DNA of 64,000 bases from Chryseobacterium shigense (GTDB taxonomy: Bacteria; Bacteroidota; Bacteroidia; Flavobacteriales; Weeksellaceae), in assembly GCF_900156575.1 (NCBI RefSeq), contig NZ_FTNY01000003.1, positions 558,001-622,000 of the forward strand, read 5' to 3'. Of this stretch, positions 44,300 through 54,000 are shown piece after piece (position 1 is the stretch's first letter; each line of letters begins with the position of its first letter). The notes under the pieces were generated by a model. That model ran no database searches. It was not told where the DNA came from and saw only the letters and a program-made list of their open reading frames with translations. Both the position numbers and the translations under genes were made by a program.

Positions 44300-45270
44300 T
44301 ATTCATGATCTGCAGCCATAGCCGGGAGATCTGTTTTTTGATATTCGTTAATTTTATCCAGATCCAATATGGTTGTCTGGTCATGATTATCCGGATAGTA
44401 CATGGGGGCAAACTTAGCTCCATAAACAATTTCTTGTGAGACATACGAAGATCTCTGCACCACCGTATTGGAAAAGACTTCATCAAAAGCACGGACCTGG
44501 ACAATAATTTCAATATCTGTATTTTGAAAATCTTCTTCAGAAAAGCCATAAAATGGTGAGTCTTTTTTGATCTCATGAACCACAGTCCAGTTCAGCGCCA
44601 GCGTATTAATTTTGCTTAAATGAGTCTTTAAAGCATAAAAATTACTTTTCGGAGCTCCATTTTCAATCACTTCAATCGCTGCAGAAACAATCACCTCAGC
44701 GTCAGTTAAAGCATTATTTTTGAAAGGCGCCAGCCTGAACATTAGAGCCCGTGAATCTTTGAACGGCGCGATCACTGCAATATCCGAAAATCTTAGATAA
44801 GCCCTGGGACGTGAGAATCTTCCGTAAAAAAGTCCGGTTGCAATGGCAAAGGTAAGCAATCCCAGAAAAGCTTCAAAAGTAGCGACCAGACTTGCTGTAA
44901 AACCCACTGGTGCAATTCTTCCATAACCCACCGTAGTAAAGGTCTGTGAACTGAAGAAAAATACATCAATGAATTCATTCAGAGGATCACTTTTATCAAT
45001 CCCTGTAAGATGCTCTACTCCAATGAGATAATAAATCAATGCGAATGCCAGATTAATCAGAATATACGCGATCACCAGATAGGAAAGAAAACGGAAGGTC
45101 GACAGGTTCAGCATCGTGTGATACCAGCTTAGCCTATTGAATACATTCACGCCTCTTCGCTTTACATTTGGAAGTCCGTCTTTATTGATAAACCTTCCTG
45201 ATGCATTGCTTCCAAAACCACTGTTTTCGGTATTTTTCTGACGAATCTTCTGTCTGAAACCTCTTGCCAT
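44299..45270 (-). CDS. Inward-rectifier potassium channel (KirBac type)
   Basis: A 323-residue membrane protein. Two helices (about 60-84 and 128-152) flank a pore loop with selectivity filter TVGYGR (residues 113-118). A slide-helix region with WYHTMLNLS precedes the first helix, and a cytoplasmic Kir beta-domain (about 165-310) follows, including TVVHEIKKDSPFYG and VSQEIVYGAKFAPMY. It conducts K+ across the inner membrane, gated by lipids or ligands. First gene of a two-gene operon with the YkgJ-like protein. Confidence 0.93.
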   Translation of the reverse strand: MARGFRQKIRQKNTENSGFGSNASGRFINKDGLPNVKRRGVNVFNRLSWYHTMLNLSTFRFLSYLVIAYILINLAFALIYYLIGVEHLTGIDKSDPLNEFIDVFFFSSQTFTTVGYGRIAPVGFTASLVATFEAFLGLLTFAIATGLFYGRFSRPRAYLRFSDIAVIAPFKDSRALMFRLAPFKNNALTDAEVIVSAAIEVIENGAPKSNFYALKTHLSKINTLALNWTVVHEIKKDSPFYGFSEEDFQNTDIEIIVQVRAFDEVFSNTVVQRSSYVSQEIVYGAKFAPMYYPDNHDQTTILDLDKINEYQKTDLPAMAADHE

Positions 45271-45343
45271 TGTTCTATTATTTTTTCTACTGACCTGAAT
45301 GTAAATGAGGGAATCCGAATTTATTATTTTCTCCTTTTACGAT

Positions 45344-45352
45344 GCAAAGATA
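45344..45352 (-). promoter_or_regulatory. Promoter -7 box for the Kir operon
   Basis: The minus strand reads TATCTTTGC, a full consensus match, 73 bases before the Kir start. Confidence 0.5.
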
Positions 45353-45385
45353 AAATATTGTTTTCATGAAATGTATCCAAAGCTT

Positions 45386-45719
45386 TTAATAAAGTGCTTT
45401 AGAACAACTTAAATATAAATAGTTACCTAAATTAGTGCAGGATTCTTTTGCAAAAGCGATCACTATTACACTGAGATAATACATCACATAAATGGATTCC
45501 AAAGTTTCTCTTTTTTGTTTCGAATCAGTTCTGGCATATATATCCGTAGTCTGGATATTTGCATGACCAGGAAAATCTCGTATAAAAAATATATTTACTC
45601 CTAACTGAACAAGATGTACTGCTTTAATGTCTTAAAGCATGAGGACTTGTAAGCTGATGAATAATTTCAAGATTAATCAATCTGGCTGAATTAGCATACT
45701 TTTTTAAAATGTGTGCATA
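45386..45719 (-). pseudogene. Tyrosine recombinase C-terminal relic, frameshifted
   Basis: The minus strand encodes the catalytic end of a site-specific integrase in two frames. Frame one gives YAHILKKYANSARL and then TSPHALRH before a stop at 45624-45626. The frame that continues gives KAVHLVQLGVNIFFIRDF, then GHANIQTTDIYARTDSKQKR. Together they show the HxLRH box, the GHxxIxTT box and the catalytic Tyr. The Ser-codon remnant at the break implies a 2-base deletion. The 5' two thirds are absent, and the downstream frame runs on into unrelated sequence. Confidence 0.8.
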
Positions 45720-45723
45720 GCAT

Positions 45724-45813
45724 GAAGTAATCACTGAGCAGACTATTGAAGACGCTATCCTTGATAAAATGGTTCATAACTCCGTAAGAGTAGATGTTAA
45801 AGGGAATCATTAA
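45724..45813 (+). pseudogene. IS21-family IstB C-terminal remnant
   Basis: The plus strand reads EVITEQTIEDAILDKMVH and then NSVRVDVKGNH before a stop. This is the pattern of the IstB helper ATPase end (typically [24 protein letters not shown]). Only the last 29 codons remain, directly joined to the integrase relic at about 45720. Confidence 0.65.
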
Positions 45814-46019
45814 GAAGAAAAAAACTAATCACAAATTGGAGCAGACTAATTAATAATTTTATATTTTTAAACCATCTTTTAGACATCTTTTAGACTTTAT
45901 GCTTATTGATCAATTTATTAGGGAATCAGGTGGTCAACTTATCAGGAATATACACCTTCCGTAGGTTTCTAAAACTGAAAGAATAAGTCCGAAGCTATCA
46001 TGATATTACTGAAATTATT
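45814..46019. mobile_element. Probable IS21 right-end remnant and gene-free spacer
   Basis: The stretch after the IstB remnant contains AGGTGGTCAACTTATCAGGA (about 45928-45947), resembling the subterminal GGTGGTCAA-type repeats of IS21 elements. It also has a tandem ATCTTTTAGAC repeat near 45873-45896. No intact inverted repeat or target duplication was identified. No gene seen. Confidence 0.45.
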
Positions 46020-47234
46020 TTAATATTTTTCGTTTTTTATAGCAAAATATACACAGAAACTCCCTATTGAAGCCAGGATAGAAGCTAAAACAAAAGGAGC
46101 CCCACTAAAAAATACTGGACTATGGTCATATGTAAAATAAGCGAATACATTGGTCATTAACAATGGGCCAAAAACAGCAGTAATATTGCCAATACTCGAC
46201 AACCCTCCCTGAAGGAGTCCCTGCTTGTTATCTGAAACCTTAGATGATATCAGGCTTTGAAGTATGGGGGTAGCCATTCCTCCTAATGCATAAGGAACCA
46301 TCACCGCAAAAGCCATCCATGATTTATTTACCAAACCAAATAATAAGAGACTGAGGCAGTAAATAAACATGCAAATTATAATCGATTTCTTCTCTCCGAA
46401 TTTATTGATAAATAATCCTATAAATAATCCTTGGAAAACCACTAATAAAACGCCAAAAAAACCTAATGAATAGCCTATCATATCCGCCTTCCAGTTAAAC
46501 TTCTCCATTCCGTAAACATTCCAGGTGCTCTGCATAGCATGGCCCGCCAAAGCAATGAATACAAATGCAACAATCAGTGAAGGGGCTAATATCTCTTTTT
46601 TAATGCTTTTGATAGCTCCTATAGGATTAGCCGTTTTCCAGGAAAAAGGTCTTCTGTTGTTTTCTTTAAGAGATTCGGGTAAAACAAAAACTCCATAAAT
46701 AAAATTAAGAAGGCTCAGCCCGGCAGCGGCATAGAAAGGGATTCGCTCACCATATTGCCCCAGCAGTCCTCCAATGACAGGTCCTATAATTAAACCAAGC
46801 CCGGCAACAGCACTTATCATTCCAAAATTCTGACTTTTCTTTTCAGGAGTACTGATATCTGAAATATATGCGGTAGCGGTAGTCATACTGGATCCCATAA
46901 TTCCTGTTATTATTCGCCCTACAAACAACCATATAAGATTTGGCGCAAACGCAAGAATCAGATAATCTATTCCGAGCCCTAATAAAGACCATAGAAGTAT
47001 TGGTCTTCGCCCGAAACGGTCACTGAGATTTCCCAGGATTGGGGCAAATACGAATTGTATTAAAGCATATATAGATATAAACCATCCTATATATTGTGTT
47101 GTAGTACTCAAGTCTCCGTTTGACAGATTCAAAATTAGGGTAGGCAGCACGGGAGCAACGATCCCTATCCCAATGATATCAATCAGGATGGTAATAAAGA
47201 TAAAAACTAATGCGTAATCTTTTTTTATTTGCAT
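46020..47234 (-). CDS. MFS exporter, TetA-like (TCR/Tet family)
   Basis: A 404-residue inner-membrane transporter with twelve predicted helices. The MFS motif between TM2 and TM3 is GNLSDRFGRRPIL (about residue 68), and TATAYISDISTPEKKSQNFG (about 118) is typical of the TetA/DHA1 group. Drug:H+ antiporters of this group export tetracyclines or other small molecules. Here it lies 35 bases after a type II thioesterase gene and downstream of the NRPS on the same strand, so export of the NRPS product or self-protection is the best guess. A resistance role for clinical drugs is not supported. Confidence 0.88.
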   Translation of the reverse strand: MQIKKDYALVFIFITILIDIIGIGIVAPVLPTLILNLSNGDLSTTTQYIGWFISIYALIQFVFAPILGNLSDRFGRRPILLWSLLGLGIDYLILAFAPNLIWLFVGRIITGIMGSSMTTATAYISDISTPEKKSQNFGMISAVAGLGLIIGPVIGGLLGQYGERIPFYAAAGLSLLNFIYGVFVLPESLKENNRRPFSWKTANPIGAIKSIKKEILAPSLIVAFVFIALAGHAMQSTWNVYGMEKFNWKADMIGYSLGFFGVLLVVFQGLFIGLFINKFGEKKSIIICMFIYCLSLLLFGLVNKSWMAFAVMVPYALGGMATPILQSLISSKVSDNKQGLLQGGLSSIGNITAVFGPLLMTNVFAYFTYDHSPVFFSGAPFVLASILASIGSFCVYFAIKNEKY

Positions 47235-47269
47235 AAGTAGAGGTTATTTTTTAGGTAAGTATGAATATT

Positions 47270-47995
47270 TTACGATTTAGCCATTGACGTATTCATTAGA
47301 TTTTTAATCACTTGTGCCAGGTAATTGAAATTTTGATTGATAAAGAAATGGTTACCGTTTACGATCTGGCATTCACATTCAGATTCAGTATAATGGGTCC
47401 AGTTTCTTATATTCAATGCATACCGTTCATTTTTTCCCATCACAGCAAAAACGGGAGTCTTTATTTTTTCATCAAACGGAATATTTTCCTTGTCCTCCAG
47501 CAGTCCAAAGTCTGCTCTGAGTATCGGTTCAAAAAAATCCAGCAATTCTTCAAATTCCATTATTTCATCCGAAAGTCCACCCAATTGTCGTACTTCGGTA
47601 AAAAATTCTGTTCTTGGCAGTCCGGCAATCGGTGGGTTATTTTTTATTTTGGGTCCGGGATATCCTGTGGGAAGAAAATAACCAGGAGCATCCATAGACT
47701 CTTCCATTGCAAGACAAATCTCATGTCCTAAAATGGCTCCCATACTATGTCCGTATATCAGATATGGAACTTCTTTTTTGCGTGCTTTTCTTACCTGCAC
47801 CAAAAGATCTGCTACAGCATCCTGTTTATTTTTTAAAAAGGATTCTGCCATACGATCTCCTCTACCTGGAAGCTCAGGGGTTTCTACCTGAAAAAAGGGT
47901 TCTAAACTTTCGATCAGCTGGCGGAAAGAATTTTTGTCTCCGCCTGCATAATGCAGTAAAAATACTTGTGGTTTATATGGCAATGTTCTATTCAT
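47270..47995 (-). CDS. Type II thioesterase (GrsT-like)
   Basis: A 241-residue alpha/beta-hydrolase. The active-site elbow is GHSMG with Ser 84, after VFLLHYAGGDKNSF (about residues 11-24) and ELPGRGDRM (about 41), the usual type II TE signatures. The late His is in NGNHFFI (about 216). Such enzymes release mischarged or stalled acyl groups from NRPS carrier domains. It lies 64 bases downstream of the NRPS gene, in the same operon. Confidence 0.93.
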   Translation of the reverse strand: MNRTLPYKPQVFLLHYAGGDKNSFRQLIESLEPFFQVETPELPGRGDRMAESFLKNKQDAVADLLVQVRKARKKEVPYLIYGHSMGAILGHEICLAMEESMDAPGYFLPTGYPGPKIKNNPPIAGLPRTEFFTEVRQLGGLSDEIMEFEELLDFFEPILRADFGLLEDKENIPFDEKIKTPVFAVMGKNERYALNIRNWTHYTESECECQIVNGNHFFINQNFNYLAQVIKNLMNTSMAKS

Positions 47996-48059
47996 AGATT
48001 TTCTTTAGTGTGTGTGTAGTTTATAACATGGGAGACTTCTTACCATCCCCCATGTTTTT

Positions 48060-51000
48060 TTAATTACTGGCAGCTTTTTTAAGGAGAAGGTCAATGATCA
48101 GCTCTTTCTGTTCCAGAATAGTCTGATGGGATGCATTAATAGGGTAAACAGATAATAAATCACGGTTTTCAATGACTGAATCTACATTATTACAGGCTAA
48201 CCCCTGTACATAACTGTTAACTGAATCATTGAAGGTTTCTCCCTCAAGCATTGCCTTGAATAAAACCACTTTTGTTGAATTCAGATTGTTTGAAATATTT
48301 TCTTTAATAATCGTATACTCTGCCAACATAAAGTTTTTAGTAGCTGTAAACTGCCTGTCATCAATAGAAACATTCAATTTCTCACTCAGCTCTTCATCTG
48401 TAGGGAACGAAAGCAATTCCATCAGTTTCTGATCGGAAGCGTAAAAAACAGTATCCAGCAAATACACTGTAATATTCTGACGTCCTCTGTTCTCAAGCTC
48501 TGATGCAATTTCCAGTGCAATATTTCCTCCCAGAGACCACCCTAACAAGATATATTCTTCCTGCTGATTATCCTTCTGTATATCATCGATATGCTCCAGA
48601 TAATAATGAGCCAGCCCCTTCATATTACTGATCTTCTCTTCATTATATAAGTTATAGGAATCTACTCCATAACAGTCATATTCTGCTCTCAATTGTTCTG
48701 CCAATGACTGATACACTTCGCAACCTCCATTTCCAGGATGTATCAGGAACATTTTCGGATTGCAATTTTCTTGATTAAAAGCAACGATTGGCTTATACTC
48801 TTTCCCATAACTCATCATCATTCTAGAAAGTTTACTTATCGTTTTCTCTTTGAACAATTCTACAATTTTAAGCTGAACATCCAGTTGCTGATGTATCCTT
48901 TTGATCAGTTTAATAGCCATGATACTGTTTCCTCCTAATTTGAAGAAATCATCATGAATACTAATTTCTTCCGGATTCAGATCCAATACTTCTCCATAAA
49001 TACCGGCAAGTTTTCGTTGTAGGTCGTTTTTAGGAGCAGCATATTCTGAGACTCCAATAAACCCAGGCTCAGGAAAGCGTTTTCTATCTATTTTTCCGTT
49101 GATGGTCAAAGGAAGGTGTTCCAGATGTATATACACATTCGGAATCATATAATCCGGAAGTGTTTCTGATAAGAATTCAGAGATCATATGCGGATCTATA
49201 AACGGATCAGAAACATAGTATCCGGCAAGATATTTCATTCCTCCTCTGTTTTCTTTGGCCATAACGACTGTCTGCTTCACGCCAGGATACTGGAGTAACC
49301 TGTTTTCAATTTCTCCAAGTTCAATTCTATATCCGCGGATCTTCACCTGGAAGTCATTTCTTCCTATATATTCCAGTTCTCCACTAGATAACCTGCGCAC
49401 TAAATCACCGGTTTTATATAGTCGTCCATTCTCTCCTTTTTCTTTTTGTTCTAACGTTTGGAATGGATTGTCCAGGAAACGTTCTTTTGTTAATTCAGGT
49501 TGGTTTAAGTAGCCTCTGGCAATACCGGATCCTCCGATATAAAGCTCTCCTATTGCACCTACAGGGACAGCACGACATTGGCCGTCAAGAATATATGCTG
49601 TAGTATTTGCTATAGGTCTCCCGATATTCAATGGATTGTTGCCTTCTTTGTAGTAATGGAATGTAGCACAGACCGTTCCTTCGGTGGGTCCATATTCATT
49701 AACCAACATGATATCATCTATATTTTTATCCAAAGCAGGGAAACTTTCTCCTCCTGCAAAAATCAATTTCAAATGGGTTCCATTATCTATAACCTCCCTC
49801 AATAAAGCCGGTGGAATAAATGAAACTTTTATGTTATTTTCTTTGATATAGTCATTAAGTTCACTGACTGATGTTCTAAGGTCATTACTATAGATCCACA
49901 AGGTATTCCCGTTACATAGTGCAGGAAATGCTTCGTAGACAAAGGCATCGAATACATAGTTCGAAAAACATCCTACTTCCTGATATTCTTCAAGTCGGTG
50001 AACCTTGATCATTGATTCTATAAGGTTGATCACCCCTGAATGCTCAATCATTACCCCTTTAGGAAGTCCTGTTGTTCCACTGGTGTAAATTACATAAGCC
50101 AGGTTGTCTGCACTTACTTTGGCAACAGGATTATCAGAATTTGACTGATCAAGCTTTTCCATAACCTTTTCGCTGTCCAGTATCATTAAATCTGCTTTTC
50201 CTAAAGAGGATTCTATTAATTTATTGGCTGTACCCTTTTGGGTAAGAATAACTTTGCTTCCAGTATCCTTTACAATATGCTTAAGTCTATCTACCGTATA
50301 TGATGGATCCATAGGAACATAAGCTGCTCCGGCTTTCATCACAGCAAGACTTGCAATAATTATATCTTCAGAACGCTCAAGACATAGTGGTACCAGATCA
50401 TCCGGCTGAAGATGATATTCCTTGATAAGATGATTAGCCAGACGATTAGCTCTTTCATTCAATTCACGATAGGATAATCTTACATTTTGATATACTAAAG
50501 CCATAGTATCCGGAGTCATTTCAACCTGATTTTCAAAAAGCTGATGAATGGTAAACTTATCCTTGTATGCTTTGTGGTTATTATTCCAGACTTCTACTAT
50601 CAGTTTGTTTTCGTTCTCTGCGATCAAAGAAAGTTCATCGATTCTTGTATTCTCTCTTCCTGATTTTACCATCTGGTTCAGAAGGAATTGATAAGAATCG
50701 GCCATACGGACAATCGTTTCTTTTCTAAACAGAGAGGTTGCATAGTTGAAAGACATCTGTATCGCTTCCGGGCCATCATGCACCATTGTCGTCAGATCAA
50801 ACTTCGCGGCCTGGTAGTTGACTTCACCATCAAAAGAATAGAATAAGGCTTCTTCTTCCTTCACTGCTGAATCTTCGTCTCCAAAGTTCTGAAGACCAAA
50901 CATTACCTGGAAGACAGGGTGTCTGGATGTATCCTGCTCTACTCCAAGCTCCTCTACCAATTTCTCGAATGGAAGATCCTGATGAGATTGGGCTTCAGTC

Positions 51001-54000
51001 ACTGAGTCTGCCACCTGAAGAATAAAGTCTTTCACTTTTTGCTCTGAATCAATTTTCTCTCTTAGGGCCAATGTATTGACAAAGAATCCGATAATGTTCT
51101 CAAGACCTGAATGGTGGCGGTTGGCAATTGGACTTCCCAGTACAATATCGTTCTGTCCTGAATACGCAGAAAGCATCAGATAATATCCACTCAACATGAC
51201 ACTGTATACACTTACTCCAAGGTTTCTGGAAATCTCTCTGATACCTTTGGATATTTCTCCCGAAATATCAACATTAATCGTTTCTCCTTCATAAGAGATA
51301 TCTGCAGGCCTATGGAAATCCGTTGGCAAATCCAGACTTTGATAATCATCAAATTTAACCTTCCAATACTCAATCTGGCTATCCAGACGTTTACCTGACA
51401 GATAATTACGTTGCCACAAAGCAAAATCTTTGTACTGAATCTTCAATTCAGGAAGCGTAGAAGCTATTCCTAATGATAATGTATCGTAAAGACTGGTCAA
51501 TTCCTTTAAAAAGACTTCTGTAGACCATCCATCAAAAGCAATGTGATGAATCACAACAGACAGATAGTGCTGTCCTTTGAATCTGAAGATATTGATTTCG
51601 ACAGGGATTTCTGAATCCAGACGGAAGACCTTATTGGCACATTTGTTTATGTATTGATCCAGTTCTTCTCTCGTCTCTACTTCTGTTATTTTAAATTCAG
51701 GAATACGATCTGTAACTACCTGATAGCCCATTCCATATTCATTCGTTTTGATTAATGTGCGGAGCACCTCGTGGCGCATGATTACTTTTTCAAGAGCTTT
51801 ACACAGAACTGAAACATCAGTTTTCTGATTCAGAATAACGGTCATTGGGATATTGTATGCACTGCTTCCTCCTTCATAAGCTTCTATAAACCAAAGCCTT
51901 TCCTGAGCAAAAGATAAACGCTGCTCTTCAGGTGAAGATATTTCTATAGGAGTTATGGTTATCTGTTCATCAATATGATCATCTCCACCTAACACATTTG
52001 CCAGAGAAACTATTGTTTTATGAGTAAGTACCTTAGCTACTTTTACTTGTATCCCTAGCTCCTGTTTGATCTTATTGGCAAGCTTAATCGCCATGATACT
52101 GTTTCCTCCTAATCGGAAGAAATCATCATGGATACTGATATGTTCGGGAGCAATCCCCAACACTTCACTGTAGATTCGGGATAATGTTCTCTGTAAATCA
52201 TTTTCCACAGCTACATATTCTCTGTCTCCATTGAATTCAGGTTCAGGAAGCTGTTTTTTGTCTAGCTTACCATTGATAGTCAATGGCAAAGAGGTGAGAT
52301 GAACAAAGACACTCGGTACCATATATTCCGGTAAAGAGGATGAAAGATACTCCGTAAGGTGTTCATTATCCAGCTCATCTGCTGATACATAATATCCGGC
52401 AAGGTATTTCATCCCTGCATTATTCTCTTTGGCCAAGATTACTGATTGTTTTACTCCCGGATATTGAGACAAGCGGTTCTCGATCTCTCTCAGCTCTATT
52501 CTATAACCCCGGATCTTGACCTGGAAGTCATTTCTGCCAATGTATTCTATATTGCCATCAGGAAGCCAACGCACAAGGTCTCCCGTACTGTACAATCTTC
52601 CATTTTCTCCATTCTCTTTCTGTTCTTTCGTTTGGAAAGGGTTAGCAATAAAACGTTCTTCGGTCAGGTCAGCGTGGTTTAGATACCCTCTCGCTATTCC
52701 GACCCCTCCAAGGTAAAGTTCGCCTACAGCTCCTACAGGCATTAAGCGATGGAATTCATCCAGCACATAAGCTGAACTGTTTCCTAGAGGACGACCAATC
52801 AGATGAACATCTCCATGTTCCACCTGTTTATAAGTGGCATAGATCGTTGCTTCGGTAGGCCCGTAAAGTTTATATAATACTTTCTCTTCTGACCAGTATT
52901 TTCCGGTTTCGTAATCACATGGTTCTCCTGCGTATAATAATCCTTTTAGCAATGGATAATCAACGCGAGGCAGATCGGAAAGCATTACCGATGGTAAATA
53001 GGTGTAGGCAATTTCATGAGAAACTAAGTATCTGCTAATGGCATCGGCATCTTTCTTCATGTCTTCATCCAACAGGTGAAGTTCGTTGCCATACAGTAAA
53101 CTGTTGAAAAACTCGGATACGGATACGTCAAAAACATAGGATGTATAAGCCGTTATTTTCTCTCCTTCGCTGAAACCATAAGCCTCTCTTACGTGAGAAA
53201 CTACATTGACTACATTTCTGTGTTCCACCATTACTCCTTTGGGAAGTCCCGTCGTTCCACTGGTATAAATAACATAGGCCAGATTATCTGATTGAACTTC
53301 AGTAACAGGATTTGAGACTTCCTGTGATTCCAGAATAGTTTGGAAAACAGAATCGTTTATAGAAATAGTTATCACTGAACTTGTCACTTTTTCTATAGTC
53401 CTTTCTTCAGCAATAACTATTTTACTGCCTGTATCTTTAAGGATATGTTCTATTCTTTCTGATGGATAAGAGGGATCCATAGGAACATAGGCTGCTCCGG
53501 ATTTTAATACTCCTAAAATAGCAATCAGCATATGTTCTGAACGTTCCAGACATAGTGGAACCAGATCATCCGGCTCAAGTGCATGAGTTTCTATCAGATA
53601 ATTTGCCAGGCGGTTTGAACGTTCATTAAGCTCTTTATAGCTCAATTTAACTTCTCCATAAACCAACGCAATCGCTTCAGGAGTTCTTGCTGCCTGAGAT
53701 TCAAATAATTCAGGAAGTGTTTTATCACAAACTACAGACCCTATCCCATTCCAGGAAGTTACCGTATTTTGATAAGAATCATGACTTAGCAGCTCATAGT
53801 TTGTGATCTGCTTTTCCACTCTCCCTTCCATTAAATCTTCCAGTATTTCAATAAATAGTTCCTTATAAATGTCTACAAATCCCGTGACCAGTCTGACATC
53901 AAGTTTTTGATTGGCATAACGAACTTTAAAATTAATCTGTCCACCTCTTACTTCCTGTTCAATTGATAATTTCCCGACCAAATCAACGTTCAGGTCATTA

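Noticed and set aside
46020..47234. Tetracycline resistance gene
   Set aside because: TetA-like sequence alone does not show drug specificity; the NRPS context suggests export of an endogenous product.
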